Below are positions 24,007-39,000 of a DNA stretch of 64,000 nt, piece after piece; the stretch's first letter is position 1; the number at the start of each line of letters is the position of its first letter. Made by a program: the position numbers and the translations under genes. Source of the stretch: Phoronis australis (taxonomy: Eukaryota; Phoronida; Phoronidae); the NCBI GenBank assembly GCA_002633005.1, contig NMRA01000179.1, positions 366,759 to 430,758 of the forward strand, given 5' to 3'. The notes beneath the pieces were generated by a model. That model made no database searches, had not been told where the DNA came from, and saw only the letters and a program-made list of their open reading frames with translations.

Positions 24007-27000
24007 GTAGGGTTTCACAGTATGTAACGAGTCAGTGGTCTGAATTGAAAGTGCTGGTTTATTTGTGCTAGACAAATCACCATTTTCTTAGTGTGTAACG
24101 TTGTTAAATACCATATACTTGAGATAAGAACCCCCCACTTATAATATGAGCCCCTTTTTACACAAGAATTCCATGATTATCTATTTTTTGATTCTGACGC
24201 AGTTATAGACCTCTCTGATCTTTGAGAGCCTGAATTTAGGCATTAGGTGAAATATTGAAACTCAAAAGGTGCGCGAAATATGAATCATCAATGGACAGGT
24301 TACGTAAGGTTGTCCTCAAATGGTTGGCCTCAGTCCATATCAGTTACACTGGTAGCAGCTAAATGTTATAATTGTTTGTGAGCATTTCAACAGGGTGTGT
24401 AGGACTCAGGTTTAAATCTAGCACAAGCTATAACTTTACTCCTCATGGGTCAATTTTGATGCTTCAAAAACAAAGTAATGTTAAGTTGTATTTATTGTAA
24501 ACAAACTATGTTTATTTGTTTACAATATATACAAATTCACCTTACATATTTAGGTAAAAAACTTTTTAGGTGTAGCCAGGCTAGGTTGATTTGTAACGAG
24601 CAACCAAACGTGGCAGAGAGGATCTCCACACTCAGAATGACATTTTCACAACAGAAATCTGGGTAAAGTTGAGATGTGCGCAAGATCAAAAAAATTTGAC
24701 CTGCTACATCCACTGATTGGGTTTTGAAATTCAGCATATTCTCCTAATGGAAAGCCAATAATATTGATTGTGGTTTAGAGTCAAAAGTCTCCAGATAACA
24801 GTTTTGTTGGTACAGGTTGGACAAGTGCAGCAGCTATCTGAACCTCTTTCTGACTACTCTGCTCTGAGAGAGGCCATCGACATGGACTCAGGGTTGGCAG
24901 CACCTAAGAGCCCCTCTCCCAAGAAGGGTCCCCCGCCTCGGCCTGTAGGACCACGTGCGACCGCTACCACACTCAAAGCGCCCTTAATACCTCTACCGAG
25001 GAACGTTCCGAAGCCAGTTCCACAACGTGTGGCTCCGTCTAGGCCACAGCAATCAACACCACCTCCACGACCAATGCAGTCCCCTGTCAAACCGACTTCC
25101 CCAACTGACAGGGGTATACCACCTCCTAGGCCAAGGCCCATCAGTCATCCAGTCCGACAGTCTTCCATTACAGGTACTTGTTGTAAAGAATGTCTGGTAT
25201 AATTAGACCACCTCTCGTCAATTTAGTTCTAGACATTGTTAAGGTCACGTAGGCCCCTATTAAAATGTCCAAATTTGGCGAACTTTGAAACATCATATCT
25301 CAAACATGACTTCATATGAAGCTTGCACATACTAGGCTTTGATGCATCCAGGAAGCTGGAAATTTATTGTTTTAAATTAAAAAGTGTTCCACTTTTGCAT
25401 GAGGAGCTATATAAAACAGGACTATTTTTGACGTGTAAAAATGTACATAGTTTATCAAATAAAGTTTTATCAAGACATGTTATTGATACTGTTGTTTTGC
25501 TATTAATGTACCTTTTTTGCTAAATTTTATGAAACGACATGGTCATGTGACCCAATTAATGACTGATTGGTAAAAAGTCAAAAATGAACTGATCTTACAG
25601 TCACGTTTTATTTTCAGGAAATATGTATTTTAAAAGGTTGAAATTATAATTCTGTAGGTATAAGGTTAATTGAGCAGACTTGTCAATGAAGTTCTACATA
25701 ATTTTGACATCATTTTTATAATGTGGGGATTCAGTTACTCAAAACTGATTTATTACCAACACCAGTTGATTTTTTGGTTTGATTTGACTAATGTGGCATC
25801 CCTGTTGGCCTTTTTAGTTTTCAACAAAATATTGGTTGTCTGTCAATTACTATATGTTGTGTTTACTGCAGCTAAGATACGTTGATGAATCTTTGTTATT
25901 TTGTGATCATTTTTGGAGGTCTATTTGGTCATGATTTTGCCTTGTTAAAATTGAATTTCCCAAATAACATTATCACTTCTTTCTGTTTCAGATCCTGGTT
26001 TAGCTGATAATGAGGAATTAATCGCTGACCTCAAACGAAGGAAAACTGAAAAGCAACACGATATCGAGGCATGTTTTCATATAATATGACATAATCTAGT
26101 TTCTCTAGTAAACAAGAGCGTTACTTCCAGAAAATATGATATGTTTGTTCATTTAAGGTTTCATTTTCATTGTCTGCAGTCTCTGAATGGTCGATTAGGG
26201 TGTACACTGTTTTATCAGCTCTGGGTAGTCATGTTTCTGTTGTCTCTATCTAGCAATTCTTGACTCATCGCAGCGTTCTGTACAGTGTTCCGCAGGACGA
26301 GACAACTTGGAGAATTTGTTCATTACAGAAATTGGGAATGTGTACTCTGATACTAAACATGTTTCAATTTAAGGTCACTGTCACATATCAGAGTTGTCAA
26401 AGGTATGGTGAACATAATGATGGGAAAAAATTGGGAAAATTAGCTATTATATCACATTTTCAAAACTCAATATACTGTACAGTTTGATTGCAACATACTT
26501 GTTGAAATTTCGTTTACAATAACCATTTAAGATTAATGATACATTGTAAATCATTCAAGTATAGCTTCAGTAAAATTTGATTGAATTTATGATTTTACTT
26601 CAGAATTGCAAGAAAGCTGAACAAGAGTTGAGGATTATGCTGGCCAACCCTTCTACAACTGAGGTTGAACGTGTGGAGATTGAGGAGAATATTGAGTTCT
26701 ATGAGGCTAACATCAATGGACTCACTAATGAACTGAAACACATGAATGGTAAACGTGAATTTTCAATCGTGCAACTTGTATTTTGTAGTAATGAACTCAA
26801 GCAATTGAATTGTAACTATGGCAAGAAACTTTTCATGTGTGTTGGCAGAGTCTGGCTGAGTTCTGTTGAAGTCTGTCTACTTTATTTTGAAAACTATACG
26901 TCAGTATTTCTGATGATTGGACTTCCTTTGGATGTCAATAATTGGCATTTACATTTTCGGTAAATTAGCATTTTTATTATAATTCCATTGTCATAAAAAT

Positions 27001-30000
27001 TTCATCCTCACGTGTCATGGATTCAAACCACAACAGGTGTGAGTCCAGTTCTTTTACTACTCAACCACTGAGCATTCAAGATGACAATATTCAATGTGTA
27101 GTCAATGTCTCATTTTACCAACACAGTCTTTTGTTTCTGTTGTAGACGAATTGCGCCATCTGCAGCCAGGCTACAGAGACACGGTGGAGGAACGTCTGCG
27201 TGAGGAAGCTATACAGAAACAGATGCAGCAGGAACTGGTCAAGAAACACATGGACACCAGGGAACGGGTCATTGCTGAATTACTGACCACAGAACAACAC
27301 TACCTGCGTGACATGCAGATGTGTTGGGACAGTTTCAAAGGAGACAGGGCTCTACAGGTAATAAATCACAGGTGACTGGTAACCAAGGATTGTTTAATGA
27401 ATTGAATGATTGACCATTCGTCTCAATCTCTTTTCTGTATTTGCTGTCTACATTCGCAAGCTTCACTATTTATTTTATTTTTCATTGTAAACAGTGTCCA
27501 TGAAGCTGCATTACCATGTAGATAGGAATATCTCATTTTCTGTTACCAAAATGAACATACAAAGAAACACAGTAGAAAAAACTGTCAATTTTACTGGGGT
27601 TGGCCAACCCTGAAATTCGAAAATGACGCGCAGGGGACTTTCATTAATTTGAAAGCGAGCCAGTCATATTACTCAACACAGTGACCATTTCCGCTGAGTA
27701 CATATTCACAGATCTTCAGTTAAGAGCTCAAAAGTTACAGCCAAACAGGGCGGAATGCAGCTTTAAATGAATCTAATTTGCAGTCAATTATGTTTTAGTT
27801 ATAGCACATTTGTCTTGACATGACCATACAATATCCATGTTGTGTCCATGTGACAACCCAAAAGGTTATCGTATGTCCTGGAATGAAATTAGAGTTGACA
27901 AAGAAATGTGGGTTAAAAATTAATCTTTTTAGTCAGAGTAGATATTTCAAACTACATGTCTTTGTTTTAAATTTTAGTTGGTTGCCTTGCTAAGCTAGTA
28001 CTTTGCTCAGCGCTGCAAGCTCAGTTAATCACTTCAACCATATAAAATCGATATGTAGTTTATTTTATTCACTTTAGCTTTCTTGTCTTGTCTGGTACAG
28101 TGACTTAGCCAATTCTCTGTTTAAGTGTCAAAATTTGTCTAGTAATTGGTCAATTTTGTACTGTAACATTATTTTCTTTTTCATCATATTTGTTTTAAAA
28201 CTTTGTTGAAACTAGATGACAGTGCTGTTGCCTTTTGAGTTTTTTTATTTTGAATTACAAAATTAATATGTGTTGACCTTGCACTGTTTATCTCATGACA
28301 ATTGCTTCTCTGGTTGTTATTCAGAATCCTGATGGCACAGACACTGAGACTCTTTTTGGCAATATGAACGAGGTGTGCGAGGTGTCTCAGAAGCTGTTGA
28401 CCAGTCTAGAGTCAGCTGTGAATGGAAAGGATTTTAACAACCAAGTAATAGGTGGGTACCAGTTAGGATATGCCACGATTATTGTTCTGGCGCAGTGTCA
28501 GCGAACAATCGAGAGAAACACAGGTGATTCTACGTACAGCCTAATTCTTTTATTCGAGTGCCGTCAGTACATAGACAAACCCGTAAACTGAAATAAACAA
28601 AACCCCGAGTCACTACTACGAAATATAATACAAGCGCAGGCATTGACAATATATACAAAAACCGTTATTTACATCAACGAAGAAAATGTACAAGTAACGA
28701 AATGGCTACATCAGATAAACTGAATCTTATATGAAAATACTATATACAAAAACGAACCTAATTCATACACAATTCTGCCGTGAGACCGTGACGCAAACTA
28801 GATATCAAGTCACGCTAAAGTTACAATAATATGAGCTAGAAACAGACCGGTTTGTGAATTGCAATCTCAAGGTCGCAGCGAACAACGCCCAAACCCTCGA
28901 CACGAACCACAAAGGACGAAATACGGGGAAGTAAATAAAGCGAAATTACTGAAACTACGCGGGACACGAGAGAATGCATTGCACAAACCAGAAATAACGA
29001 TAAGCAAAAGAACAACACTTACATCATGAAAACCCTGCAATCTCTACGACGAAACCAATGACATGCATACACTGCACACAGATAGATACGAAATATGAAA
29101 TACGAATGAATGGAACTGGCGGGTAGAACGCTTTTAAATGTCAGTACCACGTGACAAGTTCCCAATCTGGGGGGTAATTGAAAATGAGTACAACAGGAAA
29201 CAATACTTAATATACACAGGCAATATGAATGATTGCGTCTGCAGTAACAATTATTGTCATTTGTAACATTGTTGAAGCTTTGATGAAGAGGAAATAATGG
29301 CTTGATAATATCAATGAGTTATGCAATGATTCAAAAGACTTCAATGACAATTAATGTTATATAAATTAGGTACTACACACAAGTTATACCATAAATAAAT
29401 GACATCTATTTATTGCTACAGTGGCCAGGGGATATACTAATACACAAGACAGTTATCCTAAATGTATATCATCAGTCCCTGTGTTAATATTTTAAGTGTC
29501 TATGTACGAGCTGCCCCATAATCATAACAATACATAACACTTCAATAAACTGGAAACCTAGTACATGAAATGTTACGTATCAGACTGTAAAACATCAACT
29601 AGTAAGTAACAGGTGGATACACTATTAATGCCAGTTTTACCATTTCGATATGAGATACCAAGAACCAGACATATTAGATGACCTTTCCACTTGAATTATG
29701 GTGATGACAGCAGTTTGATGCAACTGTCCTGAAATTTACTGACTAGAATGTGCATGTCTACAGCTGTTTTGTACTAACTGCATCACAAATCTAACGTGCC
29801 GTGTAGTGATTTTTTATACTTTAGCACAGGGCGCGGCAGAAAATTGGGGTGTATACCGTAAATGCAAGACAATCATGACACTTAATGTGTTGTGAAGTCT
29901 TGGTGTATTGAATGGAAATCATGAATCTCACCGACATCTCTTTTAATTGGCGGCCATTTTGCTACACATGTGTGCGAGTAAGATCCCAAAGTTACTCGCG

Positions 30001-33000
30001 AAGACTTTTATTTGTCCCATTTTATCGAGTGTATTCTTGCTCTTGGAGAACATTGCCGTGCAGATATCAGCTCTGGATAAATGGTCAATGATCATTAAAA
30101 AGGATTTCACTACTTGTTGCTTGAATGTATGGTTTATTATTGAACAAACTCAAAACATTTATTCTCAGCCACTTATTAAATGGATGTAGTCAATGTGATA
30201 ATTGGTAATTTTGGTAGTCTGTTGTGAGAAAATTATGATTCCAGTGTGAGAGAATGTGGATTTGGTGGACTTTTTCTTGCTAAATAATTCAAGGTTCCTG
30301 TTAACTATTCCATTTCCACAGTGTGCATTCCAGTACACAACCTATGACTGTGTGTTGAACCATTGTCCCTGCATTTCTAGGAGCATGCTTCATAGCCCAT
30401 ACTGAGCAGATGAAAAAAACTTATGCTGTTTACTGCCGTAACCACGACGATGTGCTGGCACTTTTAGAAAAGGTAGGTGTCTAATGTAGAATGAATGTTG
30501 CCATCTCTTTGTTTAATCTTTCAAAACTTAACACTGGTAAGAGGATAATTTTTGAATGTTACGTGTAATACAGACTATTGTACATCTAGGTTTTCCATTA
30601 GGGTCTAAATTAAATCTTAAGTTTGAAATGTTCCCTTTCAGAAAGCGCCTCTATACAAGTCATGTATGTGTGCTAGTATAATGCATTTTACAAATTAAAT
30701 AAATTTAGTTTCTATTTTTTGTAACAAAATATTTTATGTACAGTGTTGCCATTGATATTGGTTGACTGTACACATCTGTGTTTCTGTCCATCTGATGATG
30801 TTATCATTCATCTTGTAGAAATAGTTGATTCATCCACATACCCCGTCTCAGAGTGTGAGGATAGGGAGAGGACATAAAAGTAGTTTAGAGACAGCCTTAA
30901 ATAATTTGGCAGTAAAAATGGAAAGCTCCAAAACTAAATCTTGTCATTTCTCTCACCCGTAGTATGATGACTATGCAGACATTCAGGATTACTTCAACAA
31001 AGGTCTGCAGTCCTTGAGACAACAGTCTACAGTATTTGATCTCGGCTCTGTTCTGATCAAGCCCGTGCAGCGGATACTGAAGTACCCTCTATTGTTGAAC
31101 GAGCTACTGAAGGTAAAAACTAGGGTATTATATAGGAATTATGTGCAGATTTGAATGATGACTTTCTCAGTGACGTGAACAGACATGTTACTAGCTTTTT
31201 GCCTCTGCCTCTTCACCGTCTTGGCTTTCCTTAGTTGTTTGTACAAGCAATATGATCGTAATCAATTAGATAAAAGTTGCAGGCTGTAATTGTTTATTAT
31301 TAATAAGTAAGTAGTATATTATGGTCAAAGCTCTGCTACAGCAAAATTCTATTTTGATCTTTTAATCAGAATAATTTGGTAGCAGCCCCTCCTGTGGACA
31401 AAATTCATTGAACACAAAACAATGTTGAGGCTCAATAATTTTCAACAATACTTGCTCAAGCTCTCTGTATCTCTGATGGTTGTTTGCAGCTCAACCATGA
31501 AACAAATGGTTAAGAGACAAGAAAACTAATGATAAAAATGACACTATGTTAACTTTCAAGATTGCTCTTGTATCATCATCAAGACTAAAAATAAAATGAC
31601 ATAAGGTTACAAGAGTGTGTGAACAGAGTTATGACCCACTCCAGTGCAAGCCTTTAGCAGTGCCAAATAAATACATATTGGCAAAATGTGTATACATGTA
31701 GCTCATAATGTGTTATATGTCCACTTCTGCTCTTTTGCTGTATAAAGTATTCGTGCTGTTTGCTTTCTCAGTCCACAGAAGAAGGCCACCCTGACAAGCA
31801 GCCTCTAGTGACGGCCATAGGTGCAATGACAGATGTGGCCACTGCCATCAACGAATACAAGAGGAGAAAGGACTTGGGTAATAATGATTATTGTAATGAT
31901 CATGATGTCTAATGATTGTAAGTTATACAATAACTGTGTGTTGTTTATGTATTCCGAACGCGGGTACTGTTTCTTGTTATAGTGAAGCACCAGTCACCGG
32001 TTCTCATTATCACCTGAAAGGTGTATGAGGTCTTTCCACTATATATTCAAACCATGCATGTCAGTTTCCAGTTGGATGTTATCTCGTGAAAAACTTAAAA
32101 ATTTCTGAATGGGACTAGTGAAACAACATTCTGCCCTGTATAGTGTGTTCAGGGCACATGGAACTGTTGTCCTACAAATGTTGTTATGCTGCTGAACACA
32201 TCAAATTTTCATTTCAAACTGTTCAGGTCATAAAATATGTAATGTCTCTTAGTTTGTGAATTAGTGCTATTTACATTGAAGTCTTTCCAATTGAAGACAT
32301 CATATGGCGGAACATTGAACTTATTAATTTTTTTCATAACAATAAGTAGCTCCAAATAGAAGTTTTTGTTATTTTTAAGTTCTCAACAAACTGTTGGTAC
32401 AAGCAGACAATGTTTTTTTTGAGAATTTGTTGGTATTCACAGCAATGTTAGAAGATGAAAATAGGTCATTTTTGCAATTTTTTTTAAATTGAAAAGATTT
32501 TACCGTACTGATTAGAATGTGTTCACCATTGCTTTCTTCAGCTTACAAGTACAGGAAGGTGAAGGAGGAGCGTGTGTCAGACAAGATGTCAAAGCTCACA
32601 CTGCACTCCATCAAGAAGAAGTCAAACAGGTTCAGCATGAGATTATCCACCAACTTGGGAATGGGTCAGCAGGTAATGCCACTCCTGATTTGGAATATGT
32701 TGATTGTAGCGTGAACATCCTGAGCCTAGGGTCCGCGGTCTAGGTTTGTGTAATCAAACTCAAATTTAGTTTTGGTTCTTCCGTTTTAATTTTGTGTGAA
32801 CTCAGGATAAGTTGTCTGTTCCGTGCTTGAGTTTGTTATGGTTTACGTGGATGACCTTTTCATCCTAGGTTGCATGTGATCACCTCAGCATGAAAGCTTA
32901 AGTCTGAGTGCAAAATCTAAAATTGTTACTCAAAATCTTACTTGAATTTTTAGTTTTAGTCATCAAGAAAGTGTAAAACTTGGACTAGAAATTCAGCTTA

Positions 33001-36000
33001 AGTTTGTAAGTCATAATGTACTCTCGCGAAGAATAATAAACACTACACTGAGTTCACACAGAAATAAAATGAAAAATGTCGGACGCTTTCTTATTGTTCT
33101 CGGCGAATAAAATGACAGGCGGCGACAAGCCGACTTCTAGAGCCAGGTCTCCAGTATTATAATGACAGGCGACGTAAGTTACCAGTGTGCTGTAAGTCAC
33201 AAAATCCCATGTTCAGTATTGAATCCTGGACCAATATAGCTCAATTAACCAATCACAAACAGTCTTTCATGAATACTTGGGAACTTATGCTTGTCTACAA
33301 GCAACCCAACCTAACCAGACCTTTTTAAATTTTCTGATCGGCTATTATTTTTTAATTGAGTTTGACCTAAGTCAATGCAAGACAGATGGAGGATTCCAGC
33401 ATTAGCCAGCCAGCCTGGAATGTTGATACTGGATAAACATCTGGTTAGTAGGACTAGGGTAAATTGAGCTATCTGCTCACTTTCCAATTTCAGGTCAAAA
33501 GCTATGAACATTAAGGTGGCTAATGTAGTTTTACAAATCACAACAGTCTTAATTGGATGTCGTCTTAATCTTAATTTTAGACGAGGGATGAACAGTTTGA
33601 CCGAGAAGAAATGAAGTTCCATGACCTTGAGAGAGCTGTCAAATCATTCCTGAGAGATGTGGGCCTTTACTGTGAACAACTACAGGTAATACCATCTATT
33701 GGACAATCTGGGCTCTGTACAAGTTAGGTTACAGACATTTGATCAACAGGCAACCAAAAGTTGCTGGATATATTAGGGGTTGTTCAGCTAAGAAGCTTAA
33801 TGCGGAGTACTGTATTTGCACACTGAACGCACACCTGGCTTATTTCACTTGACAGGATGCTGCGGTTGGTTATGAGACTATCTCCGACGACTTGGGTGAC
33901 TTCTACGACCAGGACTACAGCACACCAGAAGTACAGAAATATCAGGAGACTCAGAGGCAGTTGACGCATGAGTTATTCGATCAGTTTGTAAGTCACGTGA
34001 CACGTCTTGATCACATGATTATCTATTGTGGTGTTCAAAATGGTTTAACAAACCCAGCATAGTATGTTCTCACCAAAGAATGCTGTGATGTAAAGTGTGA
34101 GTAACAGTCATTGGCATCTGCCCCAGAATTTTGGTGGAAACTGAGAAAATTTTTAGTAAACTACAGCAGTGATTACAGCTTTCATTTCTGATGACAGTCA
34201 ATCAGATGCTTTGAAATTGAGGTTGTCAGTTTGCTTTCAACTTCATTTTCCATGTCTCACAAGCTCTTGGATTTGGTCAGACATGGTCTATACAGCTCAG
34301 TCCTGTACTAGTATTCATTTTATGATTAAAACCTGTTGTTGCTTGAGTTACATTAAACACATGGTTAAACTTTTGCTAATGTCTGCGTTTCTGTTTCAGA
34401 AATCCTTCACAGAGGAGCGGGTTATCTCGCCTCTCAACAAACTGATTCTCTTGTTCCAAGGGCCGAACAACGTGATCGAAAAGCGCAATGACAAACTGCT
34501 GGACTACGACAGTTGCAGTCTCAAGGCGGAAAAGGTCAAGGACATTAATCGTGTCAAAGCTGTAAGTGAACACGGAATATTAGCAGTACTGTCCCTTTCT
34601 TAAAAACCAATAAACCAGAGCCCTCTGCCTAAAATTAGCTTTGCTTTAGCCATATGTTGTTACAAAATAGGACTTATCTTGTTCCTTCCTCGGATTAGAA
34701 ATGGTTTTTGGCCTTAAGAAGACCTGACTGGTCATAATTAATAATACTTCAGACTATTCCCATTAGGTTACTTGCCGCTACAGGTCAGTTTCAGTGTGTA
34801 TTTTGAAAACTGCTTTAGGCTTTTAAATTTTATTCGAGTACTGCATTCTATGGTAAATACTGCAGATTTGTTCTTTAACGGTGTCCACCTTTACCATTCA
34901 AGGCCCAGGACGAACTTTTGAAGGCCAAGAACAACTACGAGGCGATGAACGCTCAGCTGTTGGATGAACTTCCTCGCCTGTATGAGATTGCATCCACTGT
35001 GTTCCGTCAGTGTGTTTCCAACTACCTGCAGGCATACAAGAACTTCCTGGGCAAAGCTTTGCACAACATGTACCCTTTACTCGAGGTAGGAATCGATACG
35101 TTTTATTGTACTTGAGAAATGACAAAGGCAAGTTACGGAGGGAGGGTAAAAGAAACATCGGGCATGTTTCATCATAAAGTGACTTAAGACTTAAGACTGC
35201 TTCCATATCACCGTCAATTGCCTAGTGAAGGCTGAGACAAGTTATTATGAGCAACTAAACCTAGAAATAATTTCAGGGCTTGGAATTTTCCGCGGAAACG
35301 CAGATTTCCGCTTTTTTCAAATGTGCTTTCCGCTTTTTTATAATATTTCCGCGTAAAAAAATCGGATTTGATATAAAATTTCCGCGGCAAATTCCTTTCT
35401 TACCGCGGCGTTGCAGACGACGTTCCCCTCGAAAAGCGGAAGTTGCTCTTTATGTTTCGGAGGAACGTAAATTGTCAACATTGCCGGGGCATCTGGGACA
35501 GCGTGGTGGGATTTTCAATGGCGTCTCGTGTTATTGTTAAGCGCGGCGACAAATACTACCGCCCTGCAGCCAAAAATGTGTGGGTTGGGAGTGGACGGGC
35601 GAGCTAAAAGGATACAGACGCATGCTACTGATGGTGGTAACTTTTTTTGTTTTTTTTTTAGTCCTCCCGATTTTTGTCGGGGAAAGGTTCACATTGACCA
35701 TTTCAAGGCTGGTTATCGGGCATGATTTGGGCCGTAAAAGTTTCTAAGTTTCCGCGTTTTTTTTTCATTGGTCATTACAAGCCCTGTAATTTACAGAAAT
35801 TTTCTCAGTAACTAACAGTTCATGTCTCTGTTTTCTGAAACTTTTTTGCTCACAAAAGAAATTTTAATATTCAAAAATAGTTGTACAGAGCACAAGACCA
35901 AACTTGTGACTTAGTCTTCCATCATTTTTATGGCTCACTTGGGTCTTTTATGTCAGTCCAAACAAAAGTACATGAAAATATAATTTTTGATACATACTCA

Positions 36001-39000
36001 GATGAGATGTCCACACTGCTGTTGATAGCAATAGGTATAACACTAATACTCTGCATTTCATCCTGGTTTGCTGGCTAAAAAATTGAATTGGGTATTTTGC
36101 TTTGTCATTAATTCGGTCATGTAATTTTCCTATAACCAAAAAGAACATCAAAACCATCAGCAGCTGAAAATGAAACTTCAGACTGAGTTTAATGGGGTAG
36201 GTCAAGTCTAAAATTTATTGCAGATTGATTTCAAAATGGCACATGTACACATTGTCTGATTATAGTCGCTGGCTCATTGAGAGGCAGTTACAGATGAGAT
36301 GTGCATAGCAATATTTTTAATCCCTTAAGCACTTTGGTTAAGAATTCGACATTGACGACTAACTATGGCAAAATGCGGCTTTAAGCAAATGGGCTCACCC
36401 TAATTTTGCGAATGATGATTGTGCATATCATTGAGGAGTTACAATGCTCACTCATTTTTGTGTATAAAATTGATTTTCTTGATAGTTACCTGGCTCAAAG
36501 TAAACTAGTACAAAAATGGGTGGAACCATTCCTGCCACCTACTTTGAGACTAGATGAGAAAGTCTCACTGGAAAAAATGTTGCCTTCTGTAAATTAATAA
36601 AAAACAAAATGTTTAATATCAAAAAGTATGCATGGTCTGAGAAACACAGGGAAATTCCTGAACAGAAAGATATGTCCCCATCGCCTTGTCGCATTCCCAA
36701 CATTATTGAAAGAGAAAGCATGCGTGATGCTGCGGAATTAAACTGTTGGTGTACTTAAATTTGTTTTCTAGATTCCTTCATTGGCCTCCTCCAGGGACCC
36801 TCTCCTGGAGACCTTTAGCCAGGAACACAGTGAGGCCTGTGACCAGCTAGCCACACTCAGCTTCATTCCCAAGGGGTTCAGTTCTAAGGCGCGAACTGAA
36901 GGAAGGGGCCGTCCTTCCCTAGAGCCAGCTAAACAGCCTGTGATGGTGAGGTTTAGGGATACCGATGATTATATAGTACTTTCTCCAGTGTATAATTCCA
37001 TGGTTTGAAACTCTAACTCTAAAGTTCTTCAGTTTCTGCGAGTGATAAGTGGCTGAATATACTCCCATGGTTATCAATGGAAGCCATTACTGAAGCTTGG
37101 GTGGAACATTTCAGATAAAACTTGTTTCAATAATTCACATTTTTTGCAGACTAGCTTAATTATTATCTCTGTTTTTGCCCAAAGAGTATTTTCAGCATGG
37201 CTTTTATACAGAAATCTGCGGTACTGTATCCCTTTCAGAGGTTGATGTATACAAATGACCTATTGTCTTGCATTATTCTGTGCACATTAGAGCCGTCTGA
37301 ATTTGTCGTGAGATGTCCTGTGCTGCTGTGCATTTAACCACTGGCAGGTATTGGCTGCACAGCAGTGAACAGTCATTTTTCAAGAATGGTGGACACATTT
37401 GGCCGAAATACATATAGTCTGTGTCAAAGCTATAATGAAAATCGAGAATCAGTCTAGAAATATCTGTAAATCATTTCAAAATTACTCTAAAATTTTCTGT
37501 TTCAAAATTTCGCTGCTTTTTGTTAAGGAACTACAGAATGTACACTAAACCTAACTTCATTGAGCCAATGGCATTTTCTGTTGGTGCTAAATATACTCCT
37601 CATCTCCAGGCTGATGTCCAAACTGCTGCCCAGAGGTCAGCTCTACTGAGTGCATATTCGCTGGACAAAATCTACTCCTGCATTGAGGCTTACCAGTCTT
37701 CAGACATGATGGAACTCACCCTAGCAACAGGCACTATTGTTGGCATTGTTAAAGATCAAGACCCTATGGGCAGCAAGGATCGGTGGTTTGTTGATAATGG
37801 AGGTATGACATTGAGGATTTGCTTGTCTTGTTCTTGTACTTGGCCTTGTAGATTTTGAATTAGTCTAGAATGATCGTGTAGCTTTCATTTGCAGCACAAA
37901 CCTTTGAAGCATCCAACTTTATTTCATAGAAAGATTTGTAGTTGTTGAAGAACAGATGAATATCCTGGTAACAATTTTCATATTGTAATGGAAACAGCTG
38001 AACAGAATCATAACTGAAACAAAATAAAGGTTTGCAGTAAAACAAGGAAACAATTTTAATCTCAAAAACTTTGCAGATTTTTTATTAGAATTCCTTAGTT
38101 ACTTTTTTGTTCGTGAAATTTCAGCAACTAAAGGTTTCATTCCCAAGAGAATCCTGTCAGCGTACGACCCATCCAAAGTTGAACCAGCCAGTGTCACGTC
38201 ACTGCTGGGCAGTGGTCACGCGGAGGTAACCGAGTACATGTTGTCCGGCAGCACGATTTGGTACACGCATGTAGAGGTTAGAGTTTAGTTGCTGCTTAAT
38301 TTTCACAGCTCTTTATTTTCTTTTATCTCTTTGGTTAAAGGGCTTAGGGCCATGTCACACCAAGTCGGATCTCAGCATGATATCAGTGACAAGGAAAAAC
38401 TGAGTGTGAAATGACTAACTGTGGAAACTTATTAAAAACCTTGTGGATGGTGTAGCCTTTGAGACATTTTTTGCCAACGTTGCTCGTTCGCGCCCATTTC
38501 ATCAAGATATTTACAGTTACACTGAAAGCCAACTTCAACCTTTATAGACAAAATAAGAAGGAAGCAGTTTGTTAAGCCAAAGCTCACATCCATGAGCTTC
38601 ATTCCAATCACAGTATAACCATAAAAACAACATCTAATATAAAACTTGCATCATTTTGCTACTCAATTTTTGTGATCATTGGAATATTTATTCAAAACAT
38701 CTAACATTTAATTTTGTAAATGTGAGAAATGGTTAAAAAAGAGCATAAATGAGGTTCTTTTGAACAAAGTTTTTGTCCGTGTATTCTTAAGTATGTCGCC
38801 AGGCTTTTTCGTTGCTGCCGTGCACTTTACGTTGTTGTCATGTGATAATGCCATCCACAGGTGCTCGCTCCATAACCTTAAGTGTTTCAATATCAGTAGC
38901 ACAGGCTGCACCGAGATATGCATGTTCCGCTCTAGGTTGCAGGGACCTCGATACAGTCTTGTTACCTAAACAAAGCTCGGATGCTATGAGAATGAATTTG

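Noticed and set aside
24854-25141. Glycine-rich open frame on the minus strand
   Set aside because: It is the complement of the proline-rich DNMBP exon 5; CCN codons read as NGG in reverse. No independent start or splice support.
32519-32743. A 74-codon frame overlapping DNMBP exon 13 in another frame
   Set aside because: It is a shadow of the true exon 32542-32672, whose frame matches the Tuba DH-BAR junction.
38225-38277. Treating the sequence between the two exon-20 donors as certain coding sequence
   Set aside because: Only the shared part is supported by homology; the extra 17 codons are open but not recognisable, so they are reported as a possible splice variant.
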